NCBI GenBank assembly: GCA_038236995.1
Contig: JBBRZE010000004.1
Span: forward strand, 1-64,000
Direction of reading: 5' to 3'
From: JAAFHB01 sp038236995
Lineage (GTDB): Bacteria > Bacteroidota > Bacteroidia > Bacteroidales > Prolixibacteraceae
DNA: 64,000 bases
The stretch's first letter is position 1, and every line of letters begins with the position of its first letter. This document shows positions 45,100 through 54,108 of the stretch, in pieces. The notes under the pieces are model-generated. The model searched no databases, was not told the origin of the DNA, and saw only the letters and a list, made by a program, of their open reading frames with translations. Made by a program: the position numbers and the translations under genes.

Positions 45100-46587
45100 A
45101 TGTCATTAAACCCCGAATACCTCAAGGAGGAAAGGAACCAGGAGTGGAGAGCAATACTGCGTTCGAAAACGAAAAACAAAGATCGGATATTGATACCACG
45201 GGTAAAAATGCCCGAGTTGGCTCCCGAAATAAGGGTCAAATATCAGGATCGTGAAGTGAACATGGGACTTGAACCCGAACAGGCACAGAAAGAAGCAACG
45301 CGATGCATGGATTGTTCAAATCCTACGTGCATCGAAGGGTGTCCTGTAAACATTAACATTCCCAAATTCATAAAGTACATCGAAGAGGGCGAAGTTCTTA
45401 AAGCAGCTGCAACTTTGAAGGAAACAAATGCACTACCAGCAGTTTGCGGTCGCGTTTGCCCCCAGGAGAAGCAGTGCGAGGCGAGATGCTTCTACGTTGA
45501 TAAACTGGATAAACAGGCAGTTGCAATTGGACACCTGGAGCGGTTTGCTGCTGATTTCGAACGGAATTCAGGTGTCAGTAACATCCCGGAAACAGCAAAG
45601 CCTAACGGCATCAAAGTTGCCACAGTTGGTTCAGGACCTTCTTCACTCTCGTTTGCCGGCGACATGGTTAAATATGGTTACGATGTAACCGTTTTTGAAG
45701 CGTTGCACGAAATCGGCGGAGTATTAAAATATGGGATTCCCGAATTCAGACTTCCGAATTCAGTTGTTGATTTTGAGTTGGAAAACCTCCGGAAAATGGG
45801 GGTAAAATTCGAAACCAATTTCATTGTAGGTCGTACTGCATCATTTGATGATCTGAAAGAAGCGGGTTACCAGGGTTTTTTTATTGGTAGCGGTGCCGGA
45901 CTTCCACGATTTATGGAAATACCAGGTGAAAACTACAATGGAATACTCTCCTCAAACGAATACCTGACACGTGTAAACCTGATGGGTGCTTCGACCAGTA
46001 ATACTGATACACCAGTTTTGCACGGTAAGAATGTAGCTGTAATCGGTGGTGGAAATACTGCCATGGATTCAGTCAGAACTGCATTGCGTCTTGGTGCCGA
46101 ACGCGCTATGATTATCTATCGCCGATCGGAAGCCGAAATGCCTGCACGAATCGAAGAAGTACACCATGCGAAAGAAGAGGGTGTCGAATTTATGACACTT
46201 TGCAATCCGCTGGAGTATTTTGCCGACGAAAAAGGTCGTGTAAAAGGAATGAGACTCAACAGAATGGGTCTTGGTGAACCTGATGCTTCGGGCCGCCGGC
46301 GGCCAATGCCGATTGAAGGATCTGAATTTGATCTCGATGTCAACCTGGTAGTTGTTGCTGTTGGTGTTTCGCCAAACCCATTGGTTCCTTCATGCCTTCC
46401 CGATCTGAAAGTTACGAAATGGGGAACAATTGTTGTGGACGAAGATAAAATGCAATCGTCAATTTCGGATATGTTCGCCGGTGGCGATATTGTTCGTGGT
46501 GGTGCAACAGTCATTCTCGCAATGGGTGATGGCAGAAAAGCGGCAGAAAATATGCATCAGTTTTTACAAAAGAAATCGAATAATTAA
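45100..46587 (+). CDS. nfnB: NfnB-like NADPH-binding subunit (glutamate synthase small-chain homologue)
   Basis: This 495-residue flavoprotein has an N-terminal [4Fe-4S] part (CMDCSNPTCIEGCPVNINIP near 70, CGRVCPQEKQCEARC near 118), an FAD Rossmann motif (VATVGSGPSSLSFAGDMVKY near 174) and an NADPH motif (VAVIGGGNTAMDSVRTALRL near 310). It belongs to the GltD/NfnB/SudA family. No glutamate synthase large subunit is adjacent; pairing with the NfnA-like gene points to NADH-dependent ferredoxin:NADP+ oxidoreductase, an electron-bifurcating complex that balances NADH, NADPH and ferredoxin pools in anaerobes. Confidence 0.9.
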   Translation: MSLNPEYLKEERNQEWRAILRSKTKNKDRILIPRVKMPELAPEIRVKYQDREVNMGLEPEQAQKEATRCMDCSNPTCIEGCPVNINIPKFIKYIEEGEVLKAAATLKETNALPAVCGRVCPQEKQCEARCFYVDKLDKQAVAIGHLERFAADFERNSGVSNIPETAKPNGIKVATVGSGPSSLSFAGDMVKYGYDVTVFEALHEIGGVLKYGIPEFRLPNSVVDFELENLRKMGVKFETNFIVGRTASFDDLKEAGYQGFFIGSGAGLPRFMEIPGENYNGILSSNEYLTRVNLMGASTSNTDTPVLHGKNVAVIGGGNTAMDSVRTALRLGAERAMIIYRRSEAEMPARIEEVHHAKEEGVEFMTLCNPLEYFADEKGRVKGMRLNRMGLGEPDASGRRRPMPIEGSEFDLDVNLVVVAVGVSPNPLVPSCLPDLKVTKWGTIVVDEDKMQSSISDMFAGGDIVRGGATVILAMGDGRKAAENMHQFLQKKSNN

Positions 46588-46603
46588 CTCAATAAACTTG
46601 AAG

Positions 46604-47590
46604 ATGACGAATCTTAATGTCAAATATCTGGGACTTGATCTTAAGAACCCGATTATAGCCGGAAGCAGCGGACTTACCAATTCAATTGAGAATCTGAAAG
46701 CCATTGAAGCAGCAGGTGCAGGTGCGGTAGTATTGAAATCGATATTCGAGGAGGAAATTTATCTTGAATTTGCGCATGAGTTCAGTAAACTCGGCCCAAT
46801 GGATAATAACCTTGAATTCCTCGATTATTACGATTATCAAATCAAGAAGGACAACCTCAAACGTTACCTTTCTTTGATTAAGGATGCGAAGAAGGAATTG
46901 ACAATACCTGTTATTGCCAGTATTAATTGCCTTACAGCACATGAGTGGGGGTTTTTCGCAAAGAAAGCTGAAGATGCAGGGGCAGATGCTCTGGAGTTGA
47001 ATATGTTTATTCTACCATCGAATTTATCACAGACAAGCCACGACAACGAGAGTATGTATTTTGATATTGTCTCGCGTATCGCTGCAAAAGTTAAAATTCC
47101 AATTTCTCTGAAAATAAGCCCCTATTTTTCAAACTTGGGCGGCGTTATCAGGGATCTTTCGTTTTCCGAGATCAAAGGGCTGGTATTATTTAACAAGTTT
47201 TACAGCCCGGATGTTGACATCGAAAAACAGGAAATCGTCAGTTCTGATGTCTTAAGTCACAACAGCGATTATAAACTCTCACTCCGATGGATTGGAATGA
47301 TGGCGAACCGTGTGAATAGCGACCTTTCTGCTTCAACAGGGGTTCACGACTGGCAGACTGTAGTAAAGATGCTGCTTGTTGGCACCACATCCGTTCAGGT
47401 TGTTTCAGCACTCTATCAGGATGGTTTTCCTGTTATCACAGGCATGATTAAAAATCTCGAAAAATGGATGGAAGCAAATAACTATGCTTCAATAGCTGAT
47501 TTTAAAGGAAAACTGAGTATGGATAACTCGACCAATCTTGCAGAATACGAAAGGGTGCAATTTATGCGTCATTTCGGAGAATATAAATAA
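46604..47590 (+). CDS. Dihydroorotate dehydrogenase-like flavoprotein
   Basis: The protein has about 328 residues, starting MTNLNVKYLGLDLKNPIIAG at the ATG 46604; the frame is open further upstream but that part overlaps nfnB and lacks family similarity. It has the DHOD-type TIM barrel: GAGAVVLKSIFEEEI near 32, PVIASINCLTAHEWG near 100, LELNMFILPS near 128 and KIPISLKISPYFSN near 160. The usual pyrD catalytic Cys/Ser loop is not obvious, so a pyrimidine role is doubtful; ordinary PyrD may be elsewhere. Its position 16 bp after nfnB suggests a redox partner of the Nfn pair. Confidence 0.85.
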   Translation: MTNLNVKYLGLDLKNPIIAGSSGLTNSIENLKAIEAAGAGAVVLKSIFEEEIYLEFAHEFSKLGPMDNNLEFLDYYDYQIKKDNLKRYLSLIKDAKKELTIPVIASINCLTAHEWGFFAKKAEDAGADALELNMFILPSNLSQTSHDNESMYFDIVSRIAAKVKIPISLKISPYFSNLGGVIRDLSFSEIKGLVLFNKFYSPDVDIEKQEIVSSDVLSHNSDYKLSLRWIGMMANRVNSDLSASTGVHDWQTVVKMLLVGTTSVQVVSALYQDGFPVITGMIKNLEKWMEANNYASIADFKGKLSMDNSTNLAEYERVQFMRHFGEYK

Positions 47591-47660
47591 AATCACCGGG
47601 ATACACTCGTTTAGATCCAGTTTGGATCTGCAGTCCCCGGAATTAAAATCATTAAAACAG

Positions 47661-47694
47661 ACCGACTTCCGCACAGGTTGTCGGTTTATTTTTT
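47661..47694 (+). terminator. Terminator of the Nfn-DHOD-like operon
   Basis: ACCGAC (47661-47666) pairs with GTCGGT (47680-47685) and is followed by TTATTTTTTG. A second weak hairpin, AGATCC/GGATCT, lies just before it. Confidence 0.7.
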
Positions 47695-47786
47695 GATGTT
47701 GTAGAATCTAAGTAGCTCCTCTCACTTTTTTATTGTTATTTTGCGTTTATATTAAATGGTTCATCATGACCCGAAAAGGAGGAACA

Positions 47787-49829
47787 ATGCGCACTATATC
47801 AATTATTTCAACTTTATTTTTGCTTTTTTCAATTTGTTTTACCCTGTCTGCTCAGCAAAAATCAGCTGGCGAAAAGGTAATAATTGGAGGTAAAACCTAC
47901 ATGCTCTATACTATATTAAGTGGCGAAACCTCGTATTCGATTTCCAAAAAATTTGGGATTACGATTGATGAGTTAAATACTATAAATCCTGAAACAAAAG
48001 ATCGATTAAATGCTGGTCAGACCATTAAAATTCCGGCAACTAAAAATGAAGTAAAGCCTATTACTGCAAACGGATCACAAAAAGAAGAAAGCAATGATCA
48101 TCTTTACACGTTTTATTCAGTCCGTAAAAAAGACACCGTTTTTTCGATCGCACAAAGAAGCGGGATCACCTCCGAAGATATCTATCAGTATAATCCACAG
48201 GCAAGAGATGGCATAAAAGAAGGTGAAGTACTGAAAATACCGAAACCATTGACTTCCGAAAATGAGTCAAAGGCAATTACTATTGAAAACCAGCAGTTAG
48301 TTAAACACGTAGTCAGACGAAAGGAAACGCTTTTCTCAATTGCCCGAAAGTATAACACCACTCAGGAGGAAATTTTAAAAGCAAATCCAACCGTAAAAGG
48401 CGGCTTATTAAAAGGAACTGTTTTAATTATCCCGAAGGCTTCAAATGCACCCGTCTTTCCGAAAAACCAAAAAGAGGCATCAAAATTCAGCGAATACCGG
48501 ATTATCAATGGCGATAACTATTATCAACTTGAAAAGCGATTTGGAGTTTCAAAAGAAGAGCTTGAACTGCTAAACCCCACACTTAAAGATGGTTTTAAAT
48601 TAGGATTGGTCATCAAAGTTCCACAAAAAGAATCGCTGGATGCTAATGCAGAAAATCAATCTGGAAATAATTTATCTGTTGGCGCATCAAAATTTTCAAA
48701 CAACAACACGGATAAGACCTTCCAAATCGGAATTTTTCTCCCTTTCTGCCAAAATCTGAACGATTCTTCAAAAATCGTTCAACGTACAGCCAGTTTTTTA
48801 GAGTTTTATTCCGGAGTTTTGCTTGCTACAGAGAAGATTACAGAAGCGGGAATGAAGGCAAAGCTTTATACTTACGATACTTTTCAGGACAATAAAGTGG
48901 TGGATAAACTCGTTAAAAAACCTGAGTTTCTGTCTCTCGATCTGATTATTGGACCTGTATATCCCGAGAATCAAAAGGTTGTTGCAGAATTGAGTGCGAA
49001 AAATCGAATACCGATGATTTCACCACTATCGTCTGACAGCCGGTTTGTATCAACTACTTCAGGTTACTATCAGATTAATCCGGGCAAGAAGCTTCGCCTT
49101 ATAGGTACTGCGGACTATATTGCAGATAAATTTGCGGGGCAAAACATTGTCGTGCTCAATCATGGTGCAAATTATGGAGATGAAAAACTGATTATTGACA
49201 GATTGCACCAGAAACTTGGAACAGGGAAGTTACGTCAGTACAATGTTTGGGACGGAAGCACGACGGGTCTGGAAACACTTCTCAAACCGAATGTTGAAAA
49301 TATTTTCGTTCTGACTGAAGGAAATGAAGCGAACGTAAGTGTGGCAATGACACGTCTGAACACAGTTTCAAAATCAAATAAAATTACGGTAATTGGTCTT
49401 CAGGAATACACAAAGATGCTAAGCATAGATATTGAGTACCTTCACAATATACGACTTCATTATTTGGCCCCTTATTTTATTGATTACGGGAATCCCCAGG
49501 TAAATATATTTATTGAAAAGTATCGTGCAGCCTATAACAGCGAACCAACTCAATACAGTTTTCAGGGATACGACATTGCGTTGCATTTTATGGCCTCTCT
49601 TGCCATGTCGGGTAAGAACTTCCCTGATACAAATGTTTCACCGGGTGTAGGTCTTCTACAGGCTGACTATAGTTTCCAAAAAGCCTCTGAATTTGGTGGC
49701 TATATGAACCGTACCCTTTATATCATTGAATATACTGACAATTACGAAGTGAAAACAACCGGAAAAATTCTAGGAGCAGTTGTTACAGATAATGGCGAAG
49801 TGAATGAAAAAAAAGTGTTGGAACAATAA
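47787..49829 (+). CDS. Four-LysM protein fused to a periplasmic binding-protein domain
   Basis: The start is set by AGGAGG at 47777-47782, four bases before the ATG at 47787, one of the few strong ribosome sites here; upstream in-frame starts fall in the promoter area. A signal peptide (MRTISIISTLFLLFSICFTLSA) is followed by four LysM repeats beginning near YTILSGETSYSISKKFG, YSVRKKDTVFSIAQRSG, HVVRRKETLFSIARKYN and YRIINGDNYYQLEKRFG (residues 40-290). From about 325 an amino-acid/branched-chain-type binding domain (IGIFLPFCQN; IGPVYPENQKVVAEL) runs to the end. It is likely periplasmic and peptidoglycan-bound; the ligand is unknown. Confidence 0.9.
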   Translation: MRTISIISTLFLLFSICFTLSAQQKSAGEKVIIGGKTYMLYTILSGETSYSISKKFGITIDELNTINPETKDRLNAGQTIKIPATKNEVKPITANGSQKEESNDHLYTFYSVRKKDTVFSIAQRSGITSEDIYQYNPQARDGIKEGEVLKIPKPLTSENESKAITIENQQLVKHVVRRKETLFSIARKYNTTQEEILKANPTVKGGLLKGTVLIIPKASNAPVFPKNQKEASKFSEYRIINGDNYYQLEKRFGVSKEELELLNPTLKDGFKLGLVIKVPQKESLDANAENQSGNNLSVGASKFSNNNTDKTFQIGIFLPFCQNLNDSSKIVQRTASFLEFYSGVLLATEKITEAGMKAKLYTYDTFQDNKVVDKLVKKPEFLSLDLIIGPVYPENQKVVAELSAKNRIPMISPLSSDSRFVSTTSGYYQINPGKKLRLIGTADYIADKFAGQNIVVLNHGANYGDEKLIIDRLHQKLGTGKLRQYNVWDGSTTGLETLLKPNVENIFVLTEGNEANVSVAMTRLNTVSKSNKITVIGLQEYTKMLSIDIEYLHNIRLHYLAPYFIDYGNPQVNIFIEKYRAAYNSEPTQYSFQGYDIALHFMASLAMSGKNFPDTNVSPGVGLLQADYSFQKASEFGGYMNRTLYIIEYTDNYEVKTTGKILGAVVTDNGEVNEKKVLEQ

Positions 49830-49832
49830 CGT

Positions 49833-50021
49833 TTAGGGAATTAATTTTAACCCGCTAATTGCAGAACTATCGTTCGGCCGAATAATAAGTGCCTGATTAA
49901 ATAGCACTTTTGCTTCTACAAGTTTACTACTGTAGAGTTTTGACCACGCCAGCTTTATCACTGAGTCGTAGTCTAGCGGATAGATTCCTATTAGTCTTAA
50001 GATACAGCTTCTGTCATCCAA
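49833..50021 (-). pseudogene. TPR-protein C-terminal fragment
   Basis: A 62-residue frame contains SVIKLAWSKLYSSKLVEAKV, LFNQALIIRPNDSSA and a final SGLKLI, a good match to one and a half tetratricopeptide repeats at the end of a longer protein. The ATG at its head has no ribosome site, the first 15 residues look unlike TPR sequence, and the rocD terminator sits just before it. It is probably the 3' remnant of a degraded TPR gene; a short real gene is possible but less likely. Confidence 0.5.
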
Positions 50022-50027
50022 AAGTAA

Positions 50028-50055
50028 AAAGGCGAAGGATCTCTCCCCCGCCTTT
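50028..50055 (-). terminator. Terminator of rocD
   Basis: On the minus strand AAAGGCG (50055-50049) pairs with CGCCTTT (50034-50028), followed by TTACTTTTGG. It lies 22 bp after the rocD stop. Confidence 0.75.
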
Positions 50056-50077
50056 CAAATATTTAATGATCTTAAGA

Positions 50078-51292
50078 TCAAATAAACTCCGTCATCGACT
50101 TTTGAATCAAACCAATCGCTTCACGCATTTGAGCTTCCGTAATAATCAGCGGTGGCGTAAAACGGATTGTATGCTCGTGCGTTGGCTTTGCCAAAATGCC
50201 GTTCTCTTTCATTAAAAGGCACAAATCCCAGGCCTTTTTCCCATCATATGTCTTGATCTGTATAGCATTTAGTAACCCTTTTCCGCGAACTTCTTCTATA
50301 AGTGGTGACTTAAACGCCTGCATTTCGTCACGGAATATCTTTCCGATCAGGGTTGCATTTTCAGCGAGTTTTTCATTAAGCAGAACCTCAATGGCAGCAA
50401 TTGAAACTTTCGCAGCAAGCGGGTTACCGCCATAAGTAGAACCATGCTCGCCGGGTTTAATGGTGAGCATTATCTCATCATCAGCCAGCACGCATGATAC
50501 GGGGAGCATTCCACCCGAAATCGCTTTTCCGAGGACAAGTATATCAGGTCGAACATTTTCATGATCACAGGCAAACATCTTTCCCGTACGGCAAAGACCC
50601 GTCTGTACCTCGTCTGCCACAAAAAGGACATTGTATTTTTTACACAACTCCGCTGCTTTTTTTAAATAGCCATCACCCGGAACATAAACTCCGGCCTCGG
50701 CCTGAATCGGCTCTACCAAAAATCCGGCGGTATTAGGATGTTTCAATTCCCGCTCAAGTGCATCGATATCGTTATATGGAATATTGACAAAACCAGGTGT
50801 GAAAGGGCCGTAATCGCTATATGATTCGGGATCAGACGACATCGAGACGATTGTTATGGTCCGACCATGGAAATTCCCGTCGCAAACGACGATACGTGCT
50901 TCATTTTTAGGAATCCTCTTTACCTTGTATCCCCATTTACGGATCAGTTTAAGGGCTGTTTCGTCGGCTTCGGCACCTGAATTCATCGGCAAAACCTTAT
51001 CGTATCCAAATTGCTTTGTGATAAACTCTTCCCATTCTCCTAAGACATTATTATAGAACGCCCGTGAGGTAAGTGCCAACTTTGCAGCCTGGTCAGTAAG
51101 TGCTTTTACAATTTTAGGATGACAATGGCCTTGATTTACAGCAGAATAAGCTGCCAAAAAATCGAAATAACGCTTCCCTTCAACATCCCAGACAAAAACG
51201 CCTTCGCCACGCTCCAAAACGACAGGAAGTGGGTGATAATTATGTGCGCCATAGCGGTTTTCTTTCTCGATATAATCTTTCGTCTGCATCAT
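50078..51292 (-). CDS. rocD: Ornithine aminotransferase
   Basis: This 404-residue PLP class III aminotransferase converts ornithine plus 2-oxoglutarate to glutamate-5-semialdehyde plus glutamate. It starts EKENRYGAHNYHPLPVVLER, the standard OAT N-terminus; VLPMNSGAEADETALKLIRK lies near 100, FVADEVQTGLCRTGKMFACD near 225, and the PLP lysine is in LVLGKAISGGMLPVS near 255. It fits the ornithine branch of arginine breakdown together with carbamate kinase and ornithine carbamoyltransferase 10 kb away, although they are in separate transcripts. Confidence 0.95.
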   Translation of the reverse strand: MMQTKDYIEKENRYGAHNYHPLPVVLERGEGVFVWDVEGKRYFDFLAAYSAVNQGHCHPKIVKALTDQAAKLALTSRAFYNNVLGEWEEFITKQFGYDKVLPMNSGAEADETALKLIRKWGYKVKRIPKNEARIVVCDGNFHGRTITIVSMSSDPESYSDYGPFTPGFVNIPYNDIDALERELKHPNTAGFLVEPIQAEAGVYVPGDGYLKKAAELCKKYNVLFVADEVQTGLCRTGKMFACDHENVRPDILVLGKAISGGMLPVSCVLADDEIMLTIKPGEHGSTYGGNPLAAKVSIAAIEVLLNEKLAENATLIGKIFRDEMQAFKSPLIEEVRGKGLLNAIQIKTYDGKKAWDLCLLMKENGILAKPTHEHTIRFTPPLIITEAQMREAIGLIQKSMTEFI

Positions 51293-51491
51293 ACAAGTAT
51301 TTTAATTGGTTAATTTATACTTCACTTAAGAAGTTGGAAATCTATTTAATTTTAGGGATTCCAACAATGATAATTAACGGAATTTAAAATTTATATACTG
51401 TCCTTTATTGTCTTCTGTCTAAGGTTGCATGCCATTCAAGAGCTGCGATTAGCAATTAGCCAGCAACGAACCGCCAATTGCTTTTTATGCT

Positions 51492-53942
51492 TCAGAACCG
51501 AATCCCCAATTTCAGATTAATCCGCCGACCGGTCAGATAATTCGGAACTGCATGCATTTGATTTTTTATATCCGATATCCAGAAATAAGAAATGGTATTA
51601 TTGATATCGAAAAGATTGTACAACTCAAAACCGATCCATGCACCTTTGATTCCAAACTTTTTTTCGTATTGATTACTATTTTTATTCTTGTCTATCAAAT
51701 CCTTAGAAAAGCCTACATCAACCCGGCGATAAGGAGGCATTCTGAAAGTATCCATATAACGTTCGCCTTGCGGAGGACCGAAAGGCAAACGACTTCCATA
51801 AAATAGTGTCATGCTCATTTTTACAGAAGGATAACCGGGGAAATAATCCTGAAAAAAGAGACTGAAATTAACACGCTGGTCAGTCGGCCGTGGAATATAA
51901 CCAGGATAAATCTTTTCTGTTCCGGTACCCGCCACATTCTCTTTTAAGTAAAAATCAGCGATGATATTCTCCTCAGTTTTCATCAATGAAAGGCTAGCCC
52001 ACGATTGTGCGCCAGGTACAAATTCACCATTGATCTTAAAATCGATACCAGTAGCATAACCAATCGCTTGTTGATCCGGAATATAACGAATATTCAAATT
52101 GTCAATCTGATAGGGAATCAAATGGCTGAGAGACTTATACCATAATTCAGTAGTAAATCTGAACGGACGGTCAAAAGCAGAGAAAATCTGATCGTAACCG
52201 AGAAGATATTGTATTGACTTTTGTGCCTTCACCCCTTGCACGATTTGAGCTTTACGGTTCTTCAACTCCTTAAAAAATGGCATTTGCTGATAAACACCCC
52301 ATGCAGCCCGGATGACATGGTTTCCGGATGTTCCAATTTTCCAGCCTGCTGATAAACGGGGACTAAATATCGTTTGTTGATTGTAATCCCAATATTGAAT
52401 CCTCACTCCTCCGGCAATCGTCAATTCTCCGTTTTCGATAGCAGTCGTCCAATTATCCTGAATAAACCCCGAAAAACGATTTGAAACAACGGTATTGTTT
52501 CCTGATACATAGCGATATAATGTCAGCTGATCGGTACCGGAAGGCAGTGAATACCCTGTAGAATCGCGCATCTCCCATTCACTCACAACATCCGAAATTC
52601 GCTCGTGCTGGTATTTCAAGCCCCATTGAAGCTGATGACGGGCAGCCGAAAAAGTTCCCCGATGTTCAAAAGCCGAAACTCTTGCTTTCAGTGAATTCCG
52701 GGCATGATCAAGGTAAGCACCTGTCCCGACAACAATTGAACTGTCAGCATGATCCTGCGATTCAGGCACTTGATTAATATCACTCAAATAGTACTCGCCC
52801 AGGATATCAAAAGATTCCTTTTCTAATGAGAAAAAAGAACTAGCCTGAAATTTCAGGAACAACTTCTCATTTGGAGAATAGTCAGCTGCAAGCGCTCCCA
52901 TGTAATTTTCGAATTTATCGCGCTCCTTACCATCGAAATAAACCAGAAATTCAAAAGGATTGGTTAAAGTACCGAACTTGGTTAACCGGGTTTCAGGTAT
53001 AAATTGGAATGTATTGGAGGCATAGTTTCCAAGGAAGCCTAAAGAAAACCGCGAAGTGAACTTGTAATTCAGATAGGTCTGAACATCTGTAAACGAAGGG
53101 TTGTACTCCCCTTTTTTATCCAGCGTTCCCAATATATAGGCAGTATTTTTATAACGAATTCCAGTAAGGTGCGAAAATTTTCCTTTTGCAGCGTTCCCTT
53201 CGATATGAGCCGATGCCCCCAATGCGCCAATTTCAGCGGATGCACCGTTAGCTGATGGTTTACGGTAGGTTATATCGAGTACAGATGACATTTTATCACC
53301 ATAGGAAGCATCAAATCCACCTGACGAAAAACCAATTGATGAGACCATGTCACTATTTATAAAACTTAGCCCCTCCTGCTCGCCCGATTTCACAAGGAAT
53401 GGCCGGATGATCTCAATACCATTCACGTAAACGAGATTTTCGTCAAAATTTCCTCCCCTTACTGAATATTGTGAACTAAGCTCATTGTTATTACTTACGC
53501 CCGGAAGTGTTTTAATTAGCGTCTCGACACTTCCCGCCATTACCGGAAGTCTTTCAGTCAATTTTTGAGGAATCGACAGCAAGTTATTTTCTTCTTTCTT
53601 CCCTTCGACAACAATCTCCTGAATAGGTTGAAAAACAGGCTTCAATACTTGTGAAACAAATGAATCTTCAGATAGTAGGACCTCTCTTTCAAAAATTTCA
53701 TAACCAACAAACGAAAAAATGATTACAATTGATTTTCCGGAAACTGGTGGAAGGGTAAATTCCCCAAGATTATTTGTTACAACACCTATCTTTGTTCCCT
53801 TGACCAAAACATTAACCATTTCAATGGGACGGCTTTCATTATCAACTACTTTTCCTTTCACTGAAACACCTGTCAGCTGACCGCATACCGGAAGTATGGA
53901 TATCCAGAGATTTAATAGAATAGAAAATAACACTTTTGGCAT
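51492..53942 (-). CDS. TonB-dependent outer-membrane receptor
   Basis: This 816-residue protein has a signal peptide (MPKVLFSILLNLWISILPVCG), a CarboxypepD-reg-like domain (VKGKVVDNESRPIEMVNVLV near 28), a plug domain (SVRGGNFDENLVYVNGIEI near 163) and a 22-strand-type barrel to a C-terminal Phe (LKLGIRF). It should import a ligand through the outer membrane using TonB energy. The length is below most SusC proteins and no SusD follows, so a polysaccharide-utilisation role is unlikely; iron, vitamin or peptide uptake is possible. It is divergent from the sulfatase maturase. Confidence 0.93.
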   Translation of the reverse strand: MPKVLFSILLNLWISILPVCGQLTGVSVKGKVVDNESRPIEMVNVLVKGTKIGVVTNNLGEFTLPPVSGKSIVIIFSFVGYEIFEREVLLSEDSFVSQVLKPVFQPIQEIVVEGKKEENNLLSIPQKLTERLPVMAGSVETLIKTLPGVSNNNELSSQYSVRGGNFDENLVYVNGIEIIRPFLVKSGEQEGLSFINSDMVSSIGFSSGGFDASYGDKMSSVLDITYRKPSANGASAEIGALGASAHIEGNAAKGKFSHLTGIRYKNTAYILGTLDKKGEYNPSFTDVQTYLNYKFTSRFSLGFLGNYASNTFQFIPETRLTKFGTLTNPFEFLVYFDGKERDKFENYMGALAADYSPNEKLFLKFQASSFFSLEKESFDILGEYYLSDINQVPESQDHADSSIVVGTGAYLDHARNSLKARVSAFEHRGTFSAARHQLQWGLKYQHERISDVVSEWEMRDSTGYSLPSGTDQLTLYRYVSGNNTVVSNRFSGFIQDNWTTAIENGELTIAGGVRIQYWDYNQQTIFSPRLSAGWKIGTSGNHVIRAAWGVYQQMPFFKELKNRKAQIVQGVKAQKSIQYLLGYDQIFSAFDRPFRFTTELWYKSLSHLIPYQIDNLNIRYIPDQQAIGYATGIDFKINGEFVPGAQSWASLSLMKTEENIIADFYLKENVAGTGTEKIYPGYIPRPTDQRVNFSLFFQDYFPGYPSVKMSMTLFYGSRLPFGPPQGERYMDTFRMPPYRRVDVGFSKDLIDKNKNSNQYEKKFGIKGAWIGFELYNLFDINNTISYFWISDIKNQMHAVPNYLTGRRINLKLGIRF

Positions 53943-54108
53943 TTATGTTCAGGCTAACGGTTAAATTCAAAATCAGAGTAAAAATACCTAATTAAGTGAA
54001 AGCGGCAACGCTCTTCGACTCAATCTTTTGAAAAGGTTCAATTTGATATGCAAAAGAAGATTAGCAGATTTTGATTATTTTCGCACCTTGCAAAAGTGAA
54101 ATCTTATT

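Noticed and set aside
46430..46603. Longer N-terminus for the DHOD-like protein
   Set aside because: The extra 58 codons lie in another frame over the end of nfnB and do not resemble the family; the ATG at 46604 matches the family start.
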